From Streptomyces maremycinicus (lineage in GTDB: Bacteria; Actinomycetota; Actinomycetes; Streptomycetales; Streptomycetaceae), in NCBI RefSeq assembly GCF_001184025.1, contig NZ_BBYG01000017.1, forward strand, positions 124,001 through 188,000: a stretch of 64,000 bases of DNA. The letters are read 5' to 3'. Under the pieces are notes generated by a model. That model ran no database searches. It saw only the letters and a list, made by a program, of their open reading frames with translations, and was not told the origin of the DNA. This document shows positions 33,769-42,183 of the stretch, in pieces (position 1 is the stretch's first letter; every line of letters starts with the position of its first letter). The position numbers and the translations under genes were made by a program.

Positions 33769-34435
33769 GCACGACTCCGACCGTGAGGACCGGGAGAACC
33801 GGGACGAGCGGGACGGCCCGGCGGGCCGGGAGGGCCGCGCGTCGGAGGAGCAGAGCGTGCCCTTCGACGAGGCCGCCGCGTGGGCGGCGATCGTCGCGGG
33901 ATACGGCGAGGAGCCGGCGGACCCGCCGGGCGCCAAGCCGTTCAAGTCGGTCGAGGACCTGGCGCTGCTCGAGGTCGGGACGAACGACGAGGAGACCGTG
34001 GCGGAATCCGGCCAGGAACCCGCGAAGGGCTCCGCCGAGGATTCCGCCGAGGACCCCGCCGGGCAGCCCGGCGAGGACAGGGAACCGGCCAAGCCGCTGG
34101 GCAGCTCGATCGCCTTCGCGCCCGGTGTCGGCCCGCGCGACTACGCGGCGCCCGAGCCCGCGGAGGAGGACTTCGACGGGGACGACGAGGGTCACTTCGT
34201 CCCGCCGGAGCCACCGCCGCTGCCCGCCGCCGACACCACGGCCAAGTTCGCCTGGCTCGGCGTGATCGGCGGGCCGGTGCTGCTCCTGCTCGCGGTCCTG
34301 CTGGGCTGGGAGATGACGTGGTGGCTGTCGACCGTCGGCATCGGCGGCTTCCTCGGCGGCTTCGCCACGCTGGTGATGCGGATGCGCCCGGACGACGAGG
34401 AGGACGGGGACCCGGGCCGGGGCGCCGTCGTCTAG
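33761..34435 (+). CDS. acidic protein with two C-terminal membrane helices
   Basis: 224 residues, GTG at 33761 inside the end of the hydrolase gene. Residues 1-155 are hydrophilic, rich in Glu, Asp and Pro and probably disordered, with one conserved-looking patch (VPFDEAAAWAAIVAGYGEEP) and another around KPLGSSIAFAPGVGPRDYA. Two helices follow (FAWLGVIGGPVLLLLAVLLGW and WWLSTVGIGGFLGGFATLVM), then a short acidic tail. No catalytic motif is seen. Its stop overlaps the stop of the convergent EEP gene within a shared CTAG. Confidence 0.82.
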   Translation: MAEHDSDREDRENRDERDGPAGREGRASEEQSVPFDEAAAWAAIVAGYGEEPADPPGAKPFKSVEDLALLEVGTNDEETVAESGQEPAKGSAEDSAEDPAGQPGEDREPAKPLGSSIAFAPGVGPRDYAAPEPAEEDFDGDDEGHFVPPEPPPLPAADTTAKFAWLGVIGGPVLLLLAVLLGWEMTWWLSTVGIGGFLGGFATLVMRMRPDDEEDGDPGRGAVV

Positions 34436-35193
34436 GACTTGTCCGGCGGGATCCTCAGGACGGCCAGGACCGGAAGGTGGTCCGTGGCCGCCCGCACATC
34501 GTTCCCGGTGACGCCGGGAAGCCCGGTCGGCACCCCGCAGCCCAGCACCTCCACGCCCTTCGTCACGAAGATCCCGTCGATACGGCGGTTCGGCGCGGTG
34601 GACGGGAAGCTGTGCTCGGCTCCCCAGGGGGCGGCGGTGCGGCAGTCCTGGAGGGCGGTGGCCAGGCGGTCGAAGGTGCGGCCGCCGGGGCTCTCGTTGA
34701 TGTCACCGCCCGCGACCGCGTGCTCCACGCCCATCCCGGCCAGACGGTCGAGCAGCTGGCCCGCCTGTTCGTAGCGCTCGGCGGCGGTCAGACCGAAGTG
34801 GCAGCCGACCACGCCGAGCCGGGCACCCCCGAAGCGCACCACGGCGGTCGCGAAGCCCCGGCGGTGCTCGCCGGGGGTGAGCGGCAGCAGGACGTCCTCG
34901 GTCCGCTCGACCGTCGCCCGCAGCGAGCACAGGAGGGCCGGGCCGGCCGCGGTGCCGCCGCCGGTGAGGATCACCTGGCCGGAGGCGGCCGCGAGGCGGG
35001 CAAGCTTCTTGCGCCAGCGGAAGAAGCGGGGGGCCTCCTGGACGAGGGTCAGGTCGGGGGCGCAGGCCGTGATGACCCGGGCCAGGGCCTCGGTGTCGTC
35101 CCGCAGGGAACGGATGTTGTAGCTGAGGACCCGGATGACGGCCGAACCGTCGGGTTCGGTGCGGGAGTTGGGCAGCGGCGAGGTCGTCGGCAT
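34432..35193 (-). CDS. endonuclease/exonuclease/phosphatase family protein
   Basis: 253 residues. ATG at 35193 is 7 nt after TATCTT (minus strand, 35201-35206), so leaderless; an ATG 9 nt upstream lacks support. EEP fold: IRVLSYNIRSLRDD (Asn), LVQEAPRFFRWRKKLAR (Glu), VVGCHFGLTAAERYEQA (His), AVAGGDINESPGG (Asp/Asn), PNRRIDGIFV and ATDHLPVLAVL (Asp-His). All metal and catalytic residues are present. Substrate may be DNA, a phosphoinositide or another phosphodiester. No signal peptide. Confidence 0.9.
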   Translation of the reverse strand: MPTTSPLPNSRTEPDGSAVIRVLSYNIRSLRDDTEALARVITACAPDLTLVQEAPRFFRWRKKLARLAAASGQVILTGGGTAAGPALLCSLRATVERTEDVLLPLTPGEHRRGFATAVVRFGGARLGVVGCHFGLTAAERYEQAGQLLDRLAGMGVEHAVAGGDINESPGGRTFDRLATALQDCRTAAPWGAEHSFPSTAPNRRIDGIFVTKGVEVLGCGVPTGLPGVTGNDVRAATDHLPVLAVLRIPPDKS

Positions 35194-35238
35194 AGCGATC
35201 AAGATACGCCGCCGCGTCCCCTACGTCCGGAAAAGCGA

Positions 35239-35262
35239 ACGGGGGCCGCGAACGGCCCCCGT
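35239..35262 (-). terminator. intrinsic terminator of the glkA transcript
   Basis: 10-bp stem ACGGGGGCCG with CGAA tetraloop, between the end of glkA (35308) and the start of the EEP gene. Confidence 0.8.
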
Positions 35263-35307
35263 GTGGACGCTCCGCGCCCTGGTGCGACTCGGTACGACTC
35301 GGTACGA

Positions 35308-36261
35308 CTACATGATCGGGTCGGGTTCCCTCGCCAGGTCCGCCGCACCCACCAGGCCCGCCTTGTTGCCCAGCTGGGCCGCGATGACATCGGCCACCGG
35401 GCGCCAGTTGCCGCCGACCAGCCAGCGCTTGTAGGACTTCCGGATCGGGTCGAGCACCAGCTCGCCCTCGTCGGAGAGGCCACCGCCGACGATGAAGGCG
35501 GACGGGTCGAAGAGCGAGGCGAGGTCGGCGAGACCGGCGCCGGCCCAGCGGGCGAGCTCACGGTAGGAGTCGACCGCGACCGGGTCGCCCTGGCGGGCGG
35601 CCATGGAGATGTGCTTGCCCTCGATACCGTCGGGGTGGCCGTCGCCCAGCGACAGCAGGATCTCGGCGTTCTCGGGGGTCGCGTTGGCGCGCTGCTTGGC
35701 GTAACGGACCAGGGCGCGGCCGGAGGCGTACTGCTCCCAGCAGCCCTGCGAGCCGCAGCCGCACAGCAGACCGTCCGGCACCATGCGGATGTGGCCGAAC
35801 TCCGCGGCCACCCCGAAGTGGCCGCGGCGCAGCTTGTTGCCGATGATGATGCCGCCGCCGAGGCCGGTGCCCAGGGTGATGCAGATGACGTTGCGGTGGC
35901 CCTTGCCCGCGCCGAACTTGTACTCGCCCCATGCCGCGGCGTTGGCGTCGTTCTCCACCACGACGGGCAGGCCCACGCGGTCCTGGACCTCGTCCTTGAG
36001 CGGCTCCTGGCGCCAGTCGATGTTGGGCGCGAAGTAGACCGTGGACCGCTGCCGGTTCACGTAACCGGCCGCACCGATACCCACGCCGACGATCTCGTGT
36101 CCGACGCGTGCGCCCTCGACGGCGGCGGCGATGGCGTCCACGATGCCCTCGGGCGTGCCCGGGGTCGGCACCTGGTGGGTCGAGAGGATGTTGCCTTCCT
36201 CGTCGACCACACCGGCCGCGATCTTCGTGCCGCCGATGTCGACGCCGATGGTGAGTCCCAT
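35308..36261 (-). CDS. glkA: glucokinase (ROK family)
   Basis: 317 residues. Phosphorylates glucose with ATP. N-terminal phosphate motif TIGVDIGGTKIAAGVV, sugar-binding VVENDANAAAWGEYKFGAGKG, ITLGTGLGGGII, and the ROK zinc motif EFGHIRMVPDGLLCGCGSQGCWEQYASG (His and three Cys). FIVGGGLSDEG is near the end. ATG at 36261 with GAGGGA upstream. In S. coelicolor the orthologue (SCO2126) also mediates carbon catabolite repression, so it is both enzyme and regulator. The DUF5304 gene upstream is on the same strand, 67 bp away. Confidence 0.97.
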   Translation of the reverse strand: MGLTIGVDIGGTKIAAGVVDEEGNILSTHQVPTPGTPEGIVDAIAAAVEGARVGHEIVGVGIGAAGYVNRQRSTVYFAPNIDWRQEPLKDEVQDRVGLPVVVENDANAAAWGEYKFGAGKGHRNVICITLGTGLGGGIIIGNKLRRGHFGVAAEFGHIRMVPDGLLCGCGSQGCWEQYASGRALVRYAKQRANATPENAEILLSLGDGHPDGIEGKHISMAARQGDPVAVDSYRELARWAGAGLADLASLFDPSAFIVGGGLSDEGELVLDPIRKSYKRWLVGGNWRPVADVIAAQLGNKAGLVGAADLAREPDPIM

Positions 36262-36328
36262 GAATCCCTCAGTTTCGGTCGAGCCCCGCTACGGCCAACC
36301 GTACCCGAGGCCCTGCCCCCCGAGGGCT

Positions 36329-36844
36329 TCAGTCCAAGTCGATGCGCTGGCCGGGACCGGTGTCGTCACCGTCGCGGCCCGGATCGCGCGGGGTGTTCCC
36401 GGGGTCACTCGCGCCGGTCGTCCAGCGTTGTTCCTGGGTCTGGACCGCGGAGCGGTAGGCGGCGAGGAGTTCGGTGCCGGCGGCCGCGAGGTGGTCGAAG
36501 ACGTCCGGGTTGCGTTCGATGACGGGCTCCACGGCGGCCTTCGCCTGCTGGACGACCTGGCGGACCACCTGCTGGGCGGCGGGTCCGGCGACCGCCCCGA
36601 GCAGCGGGGACTGGAGCGAGGCCAGCTTGTCGCCGACGGCGTCGACGAGCTTGCGGAGTTCCTCGGCGGCCGAGCCCGGGGGCGGGCCGTCCTGGGCGCG
36701 GCGGCGGGCCTTCTCCGCCGCCAGGTCCTCGGCGGCGGCGGTGGCCCAGGCGTCGGCGTCGGTCGCGCGGGACTGCTCGTCGAAGCCGGATGTCCCGGCG
36801 GCGGGCTCCCCGGCGGCGTCGGGCGTGGGGCGCTCTTCGCTCAT
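36329..36844 (-). CDS. DUF5304 hydrophilic protein
   Basis: 171 residues, ATG at 36844. Disordered acidic N-terminus, then a helical core (AAEELRKLVDAVGDKLASLQ, AQQVVRQVVQQAKAAVEPVI, FDHLAAAGTELLAAYRSAVQ) and a Gly/Asp-rich tail. No membrane helix. The gene upstream of glkA in S. coelicolor (SCO2127) has been linked to glucose utilisation and repression; this is its positional counterpart. Biochemical role unknown. Confidence 0.82.
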   Translation of the reverse strand: MSEERPTPDAAGEPAAGTSGFDEQSRATDADAWATAAAEDLAAEKARRRAQDGPPPGSAAEELRKLVDAVGDKLASLQSPLLGAVAGPAAQQVVRQVVQQAKAAVEPVIERNPDVFDHLAAAGTELLAAYRSAVQTQEQRWTTGASDPGNTPRDPGRDGDDTGPGQRIDLD

Positions 36845-36925
36845 GGCGGACTCCTGATGACTCCTGGTCGACGACGCCTGATGACGGCTCGTCCCTACGA
36901 CGGTACCCGAACGGCGGAACGTCGT

Positions 36926-38101
36926 TCAGTGGGTGCGGGGCCAGAGCCCGGGATCCGGCGCGAACCGTACGCACAGCTCGCCGTCGCGCAGCGCGGCGCC
37001 GTCGACGGTGCAGCGGCGGAGCACCGAGGGCAGCGCGACGATCCGGCGGAACGGTCCGGCGGTGACGACCAGTTCGTCGCCGCGCCGGACGAGGTCGAGC
37101 TCGTCGCGTATGGCGCCGGGCAGCGGGAGGTGCCAGACGAGCACGCCGTCCTGGGCGAGCCGGTCGGCCACGGGCCACTCGACCGGGGAGGTCGCCGGGT
37201 TGACGGCGGGGACGGCGAGGGCGGCGAGATCGTCGGCGCCGCGGGGGTCGTGCCCGAGATGGGTGACGGGCCGGGCCTCCTCGCCCCACTCCCCCAGGGC
37301 CTTGCGCTGCTGGGTGACGAGCCGGCCGAGCGGGCCGTCGTCGCCGGCCGTCTCCGGCAGGACGCGGTTGGCGACGAGCGACTCGACGGGCAGGGCGCGC
37401 AGGGCGAGCCCGAGACGGACGTCACGGACGGCGTCGGCGCCGGCCGGTCCCGGCTCGGCGACCAGGCGTACGGCGGTGCCGGGGTCGGCGAGGACGGCCT
37501 CGACGGCGGCCAGCTCCATGTCCCAGCGGGCGGTCGTCTCGTACAGCCACTCGGCGGGCATCGGCACCCCGGCGAGACGGCCGAGCACAGGGCGCAGGGC
37601 CCGGGCGGCCTGCCGCTCCGGGGGGAGCAGACGGCGCAGATAGCGGCGCAGTTCCTCCGGGAGGGCCAGCAGGGCGAGGGCCTGGGAGACCGGCGGCAGG
37701 TCGACGACGAGAAGTTCGTGCAGGTCACCGCCGTCGGCGAGGGCGGCGTCGCGCAGTGCGCGCAGCAGGGTCAGCTCCTCGGCGCCGGGGAGAGGGGTGA
37801 CCTCCTCCGGATCGAGCCGGGAGGCGCCGAGCAGGTCGAGGACGGTGGAGGCACGGTCCTGGAATCCGGCGAGGTCGTCCCGGAAGCCGGCGGTGGCGTC
37901 GGGACGCCAGGCGGTGAGGCGCGGAGCGACCGGGACGGGGCTCGCGCCGGTCGGTACGCCGAGCGCCGCGCCGAGGGTGTCACTGCGGTCGGCGCTGAGG
38001 ACGAGGGTGCGGGTGCCTTCCGCCGCCGCGCGCTGTGCGGTGGCGGCCGCCACGGTCGTGCGTCCGCTGCCGCCAGGGCCGGTGATCAGGATGGTGCGCA
38101 T
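36926..38101 (-). CDS. ArsA/GET3-like ATPase with altered Walker A
   Basis: 391 residues. ATG at 38101, 8 nt after TACGGT (minus strand, 38110-38115). The P-loop reads ILITGPGGSGRTTVAAATAQ: the fold is that of anion-transporting ATPases, but the P-loop Lys is Arg and the deviant upstream Lys is also missing. Further ArsA-like features are TLVLSADRSDTLGAALG (switch I) and LLVVDLPPVSQALALLALPEELRRYLRRLLPP (switch II and helix), with a C-terminal small beta domain (ELVVTAGPFRRIVALPSVLRR). Synteny corresponds to Rv2184c. ATP hydrolysis is doubtful. No arsenic genes nearby. Confidence 0.82.
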   Translation of the reverse strand: MRTILITGPGGSGRTTVAAATAQRAAAEGTRTLVLSADRSDTLGAALGVPTGASPVPVAPRLTAWRPDATAGFRDDLAGFQDRASTVLDLLGASRLDPEEVTPLPGAEELTLLRALRDAALADGGDLHELLVVDLPPVSQALALLALPEELRRYLRRLLPPERQAARALRPVLGRLAGVPMPAEWLYETTARWDMELAAVEAVLADPGTAVRLVAEPGPAGADAVRDVRLGLALRALPVESLVANRVLPETAGDDGPLGRLVTQQRKALGEWGEEARPVTHLGHDPRGADDLAALAVPAVNPATSPVEWPVADRLAQDGVLVWHLPLPGAIRDELDLVRRGDELVVTAGPFRRIVALPSVLRRCTVDGAALRDGELCVRFAPDPGLWPRTH

Positions 38102-38270
38102 GAGGGTGAACCGTAACGGAGGTCGAGCCGCCCCCCGACCTCCAAGCTCCCCACCCGGCGCCGCGCACTCCCCGGTTCCGGTCCGGCGGACTCCCGGTCC
38201 CGGGGCCGACGCCACGCCCAGGTCGCGAGGACGACGCTCTTCCGGTTTCCCGGTTCCGGGGGCACCGCCG

Positions 38271-38345
38271 CTTCGTGGGCGCCCCCGGGTGGTCGCTGCT
38301 TCGTGGGCGTCCCGGGGTGGTCGCTACTTCGTGGGCGTTCCGGGG
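38271..38345. repeat. 28-bp tandem repeat (2.7 copies) over a gene end
   Basis: Copies at 38271-38298, 38299-38326 and 38327-38345 (partial). The third copy contains the last codons of the SRPBCC gene (PTK), and the stop codon is at its junction with the second, so the gene's 3' end has been duplicated downstream. Confidence 0.88.
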
Positions 38346-38788
38346 CCGGCTTCTCCCGACTCGACGCGCTTCTTGAGGCCGGCCAGCGCGCGGTCGATGA
38401 TGACCTTCTCGGCCTTGCGCTTGATCATGCCGAGCATGGGGATCTTGACGTCCACGGTCAGCTGGTAGGTGACCTCGGTCGCGCCCGCGCCGGCCGGCTT
38501 GAGGAGGTAGGAACCGTCGAGCTGGCGCAGCATCTGGGACTTCACCAGCGTCCAGGACACCTCGTGCGCACCGCTCCAGGTGTACCCGAGGACCTGGTCG
38601 TCCTTGATGGCGCCGGCGTCCATGACGAGGCGGACCTGCTCGGCGCGGCCCTGCCCGTCCGTCTCGAGGACCTCCGCCTGCTTCACCTCTCCGGTCCAGT
38701 CCGGGTAGCGGGCGAAGTCGGCGATCACCGCCATGACCTCGTCCGGTGCCGCCTCGATCGTGATGCTCGAGCTGGTGTGTTCCGCCAT
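38324..38788 (-). CDS. SRPBCC (START-like / polyketide cyclase fold) protein
   Basis: 154 residues, ATG at 38788. Typical order: ITIEAAPDEVMAVIADFARYPDWTGEVKQAEVLE, then alternating strands (YTWSGAHEVSWTLVKSQMLRQLDGSYLLKP, TEVTYQLTVDVKIPMLGMIKRK) and the long C-terminal helix AEKVIIDRALAGLKKRVESG. This is a hydrophobic-ligand-binding fold; in M. tuberculosis the counterpart is Rv2185c. Ligand unknown. Beside the ArsA-like ATPase and the acyl-CoA ligase, a lipid role is plausible but inferred. Confidence 0.9.
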   Translation of the reverse strand: MAEHTSSSITIEAAPDEVMAVIADFARYPDWTGEVKQAEVLETDGQGRAEQVRLVMDAGAIKDDQVLGYTWSGAHEVSWTLVKSQMLRQLDGSYLLKPAGAGATEVTYQLTVDVKIPMLGMIKRKAEKVIIDRALAGLKKRVESGEAGPGTPTK

Positions 38789-38945
38789 CGCCGTGGCTCC
38801 TCCAGATGCGGGCCGGTACAGGTAGAGAAGGACACCGCGCGCCAGCCGCCGCGCACGTGTGTGCAGCGTGAAGGCTACCGCGCGTCCGACCTGCCGCCTT
38901 CACCCGGACTCGGGACACCGTCTGGACGACGCCGCGACGGCCGGG

Positions 38946-39743
38946 TCACCACTCCAGCGCCCACGGCTTCCCGCTTCCCGCGAAGTGCCCCACGTTCACG
39001 CACTCGGTCGCGCCCACCCGCATCCGGCGGGCGAGCGGCTGGTGGACGTGCCCGAAGAGCGCGTAGCGGGGCCGGGTGCGGCGGATGGCGTCCAGCAGCG
39101 CCCGGCTGCCCCGCTCGAAGCGGCGGGCCACGGTGTCGTAGACGAGTTCCGGCACCTCCGGCGGGATGTGGGTGCACAGCACGTCCACCTCCCCCACGGC
39201 CTCGATCTTCGCCGCGTACTCCTCGTCGCTGATCTCGTACGGCGTGCGCATGGGGGTCTTCAGGCCGCCGCCGACGAAGCCGAAGACCCGGCCGCCGATC
39301 TCCACCCGCTCCCCGTCCAGGACGGTGGTGCCGGGGCTCGCGAACTCCGGCCACAGCCGCGGCATGTCGACGTTGCCGTAGGTGGCGTACGTGGGGGCGG
39401 GGAACGCCGCGAACAGTTCGGCGTACTGCTTGCGCACCCCCTGCTCGATCAGCGTGGCCCGGTCGCCGTCGACCCCGGCCCAGAGCCGGCGGCCGAGCTC
39501 GCGGGCCTCCTCGAAGCGGCGGGCGGTGCGCAGTTCGACGAGACGGTGGGCGTTCTCCTCCCCGAAGAGGTCGGGGAAGATCCCGCGGGAGTGGTCGGCG
39601 TAGTCGAGGAACAGGACCAGGTCGCCCAGACAGATCAGCGCGTCCGCGCCCTCTCCGGCCCGGGCCAGGTCGCGCGCGTTGCCGTGCACGTCACTGACCA
39701 CGTGGATGCGTGTCCTGCGGTTTCCGGGCGGTGTGGAGGCCAT
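38946..39743 (-). CDS. calcineurin-like metallophosphoesterase
   Basis: 265 residues. ATG at 39743, 8 nt after TACCCT (minus strand, 39752-39757). Metal-binding motifs in order: HVVSDVHGNARDLA (DxH), ICLGDLVLFLDYAD (GDxx), YATYGNVDMP (GNxD), CTHIPPEVPE (His) and ALFGHVHQPLA (GHxH). No signal or membrane segment. Substrate not predictable. It is divergent from the acyl-CoA ligase across 306 bp that holds a TetR-type operator. Confidence 0.9.
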   Translation of the reverse strand: MASTPPGNRRTRIHVVSDVHGNARDLARAGEGADALICLGDLVLFLDYADHSRGIFPDLFGEENAHRLVELRTARRFEEARELGRRLWAGVDGDRATLIEQGVRKQYAELFAAFPAPTYATYGNVDMPRLWPEFASPGTTVLDGERVEIGGRVFGFVGGGLKTPMRTPYEISDEEYAAKIEAVGEVDVLCTHIPPEVPELVYDTVARRFERGSRALLDAIRRTRPRYALFGHVHQPLARRMRVGATECVNVGHFAGSGKPWALEW

Positions 39744-40049
39744 GACGATCAAGGGTAGGCGTGTGCGGCATATGTGAACAGTGGCGATCGGAATACCGGT
39801 TACTGGCCAGTCAGTAAAGCGGTGGACTACTGTCGCCCGGGAAACACCAATCTGTGTGACGCAGCGAACATCTCGTCGGACCCCCCTGTCGAAGAGGCCA
39901 TACCGGCGGGTAACGTCCGGGCAGTCCAGTCGTGCTCAGGATTTCAACCATCGAGATCCACCGAGGTCCCGAGCACAGTCCCGAGCCTTGGACCGCATCG
40001 TCGCAGCACACAACGTCGTGGCGCCGGCGCCCTATGAGGAGCAGCAGTC
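39744..40049. other. 306-bp divergent promoter region
   Basis: Between the phosphoesterase and acyl-CoA ligase genes. Contains the palindrome at 39802-39815 and a possible plus-strand -10 (TACTGT, 39828-39833), leaving a leader of about 215 nt before the TTG. I see no coding capacity in it. Confidence 0.6.
39802..39815. promoter_or_regulatory. candidate TetR operator ACTGGCCAGTCAGT
   Basis: Differs at one of 14 bases from the site before the ABC/YhgE/TetR cassette (6764-6777). The wider TTACTG-N6-CAGTAA (39800-39817) is a second symmetric reading. If TACTGT (39828-39833) is the -10, the site covers the -35 region of the acyl-CoA ligase promoter. Confidence 0.65.
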
Positions 40050-41846
40050 TTGCGCGAGTTCAGCCTTCCGGCTTTGTACGAGGTCCCTGCGGACGGCAAT
40101 CTGACCGACATCGTCCGCAGAAACGCCGCGCAGCATCCCGACGTCGCCGTCATCGCCCGCAAGGTGGACGGCGCCTGGCAGGACGTGACGGCCACCGCCT
40201 TCCTGGCCGAGGTGCACGCCGCCGCCAAGGGCCTCATCGCCTCCGGCGTCCAGCCCGGCGACCGGGTCGGCCTGATGTCGCGCACCCGCTACGAGTGGAC
40301 GCTGCTCGACTTCGCCATCTGGTGCGCGGGCGCGGTCACCGTGCCGGTGTACGAGACCAGCTCCCCGGAGCAGGTGCGGTGGATCCTCTCCGACTCGGGC
40401 GCGACCGCCGTCGTCGTCGAGCTGGACGGCCACGCGGCGGCCGTGGAGTCGGTGCGCGAGTCGCTGCCGGCGCTGAAGCACGTGTGGCAGATCGAGGCCG
40501 GCGGTGTCGAGGAGCTCGGGCAGCTCGGCAGGGACGTCTCCGACGAGGTCGTCGAGGAGCGCAGCTCACAGGCCAAGGCCGACGACCCGGCGACCATCGT
40601 GTACACCTCCGGCACGACCGGCCGGCCCAAGGGCTGTGTGCTGACCCACCGCAGCTTCTTCGCCGAGTGCGGCAACGTCGTGGAGCGGCTGCGGCCGCTG
40701 TTCCGCACGGGCGAGTGCAGCGTCCTGCTCTTCCTCCCGCTCGCGCACGTCTTCGGGCGGCTGGTGCAGATCGCGCCGATGATGGCGCCGATCAAGCTGG
40801 GCACCGTCCCGGACATCAAGAACCTCACCGACGAACTGGCCGCCTTCCGGCCGACGCTCATCCTGGGCGTGCCGCGGGTCTTCGAGAAGGTCTACAACTC
40901 GGCGCGCGCCAAGGCGCAGGCGGACGGCAAGGGCGCGATCTTCGACAAGGCGGCCGACACGGCGATCGCCTACTCCAAGGCGCTGGAGCTGCCCGCGGGC
41001 CCGCCGCTCGGCCTGAAGATCAAGCACAAGGTCTTCGACAGACTGGTCTACGGCAAGCTGCGCGCGGTCCTCGGCGGCAAGGGCGAGTACGCGATCTCCG
41101 GCGGTGCGCCGCTGGGCGAGCGCCTCGGTCACTTCTTCCGCGGCATCGGCTTCACCGTCCTCGAGGGATACGGCCTGACGGAGTCCTGCGCCGCCACCGC
41201 GTTCAACCCCTGGGACCGGCAGAAGATCGGCACGGTCGGTCAGCCGCTGCCCGGCTCCGTCGTACGGATCGCGGACGACGGGGAGGTGCTGCTGCACGGC
41301 GAGCATCTCTTCAAGGAGTACTGGAACAACCCCGGCGCGACCGCCGAGGCGCTGGCCGACGGCTGGTTCCACACCGGTGACATCGGCACCCTCGACGAGG
41401 ACGGCTACCTCCGGATCACGGGGCGCAAGAAGGAGATCATCGTCACCGCCGGCGGCAAGAACGTCGCACCGGCCGTGATCGAGGACCGGATCCGGGCGCA
41501 CGCGCTGGTCGCGGAGTGCATGGTGGTGGGCGACGGGCGGCCGTTCGTGGGCGCGCTGGTCACCATCGACGAGGAGTTCCTGGGCCGCTGGGCCTCCGAC
41601 CACGGCAAGCCGGCGGGCTCGACCGCGGCGTCGCTGCGCGAGGACGCCGACCTCCAGGCCGCCATCCAGTCGGCGATCGACGACGGCAACGCCGCGGTCT
41701 CGAAGGCGGAGTCGGTGCGCAGGTTCCGCATTCTCTCCGCCCAGTTCACGGAGGACTCGGGCCACCTCACGCCGTCGCTGAAGCTCAAGCGCAATGTCGT
41801 GGCGAAGGACTACGCCGGCGAGATCGAGGCGATCTACGCCAAGTAG
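40050..41846 (+). CDS. long-chain fatty acid-CoA ligase (FadD15-like)
   Basis: 598 residues. TTG start at 40050 with GAGGAG about 10 nt upstream. AMP-binding superfamily motifs: IVYTSGTTGRPKGCVLTH (P-loop), FLPLAHVFGRLVQIAPM, SGGAPLGERLGHFFRGIGFTV, LEGYGLTESCAATAFNPWD, GWFHTGDIGTLDEDGYLRITGRKKEII and C-terminal Lys in LTPSLKLKRNVVAKDY. Activates fatty acids as CoA thioesters. The neighbourhood (PimB, PlsC, SRPBCC) matches that of M. tuberculosis fadD15. Likely repressed by the TetR encoded at 9.96 kb, judging from the shared operator. Confidence 0.93.
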   Translation: MREFSLPALYEVPADGNLTDIVRRNAAQHPDVAVIARKVDGAWQDVTATAFLAEVHAAAKGLIASGVQPGDRVGLMSRTRYEWTLLDFAIWCAGAVTVPVYETSSPEQVRWILSDSGATAVVVELDGHAAAVESVRESLPALKHVWQIEAGGVEELGQLGRDVSDEVVEERSSQAKADDPATIVYTSGTTGRPKGCVLTHRSFFAECGNVVERLRPLFRTGECSVLLFLPLAHVFGRLVQIAPMMAPIKLGTVPDIKNLTDELAAFRPTLILGVPRVFEKVYNSARAKAQADGKGAIFDKAADTAIAYSKALELPAGPPLGLKIKHKVFDRLVYGKLRAVLGGKGEYAISGGAPLGERLGHFFRGIGFTVLEGYGLTESCAATAFNPWDRQKIGTVGQPLPGSVVRIADDGEVLLHGEHLFKEYWNNPGATAEALADGWFHTGDIGTLDEDGYLRITGRKKEIIVTAGGKNVAPAVIEDRIRAHALVAECMVVGDGRPFVGALVTIDEEFLGRWASDHGKPAGSTAASLREDADLQAAIQSAIDDGNAAVSKAESVRRFRILSAQFTEDSGHLTPSLKLKRNVVAKDYAGEIEAIYAK

Positions 41847-41878
41847 CCCCGCATCCAGCTCTCCTGACGACACGTCAT

Positions 41879-41909
41879 GGCGCGGCGTCCCCCGACGGGG
41901 CCCCGCGCC
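41879..41909. terminator. possible terminator hairpin
   Basis: GGCGCGG (41879-41885) pairs with CCGCGCC (41903-41909), with an inner GTCCCC/GGGGCC helix. Located 33 bp after the acyl-CoA ligase stop. Confidence 0.5.
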
Positions 41910-41980
41910 GTCGCGCGTTCGGGGGGGGGGGCGGCGGACCGTCGACGCCCGTCCGACCGCCCGCCAGGCTCCGCCCGGCA

Positions 41981-42020
41981 CGGACCGGCGCGGACCGGCG
42001 CGGACCGGCGCGGACCGGCT
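41981..42020. repeat. four 10-bp tandem repeats CGGACCGGCG
   Basis: Units at 41981, 41991, 42001 and 42011, identical except the last base of the fourth. Intergenic. Confidence 0.92.
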
Positions 42021-42183
42021 GACGATCCACGGCCGGCCGTCGCCTGACGCACTCCGCCTGACGCCCGTCACCCCGCCACCCGTCGGCTGACGCCGTATCA
42101 GTTCGCCGTCGTGCGGGCGGCGTCGGCGGGCCCTCCGCCTTCGCCCGGCGCGGGAGGAGGCGGAGGGAGGCGGAGGGAGGCGG

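Larger units (their letters stand above)
41847..42183. other. 337-bp gene-free stretch with repeats
   Basis: Contains a possible terminator (41879-41909), an 11-G run (41921-41931), four 10-bp repeats (41981-42020) and GGAGGCGGAG repeats near 42160. No gene seen; two genes converge here. Confidence 0.7.
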
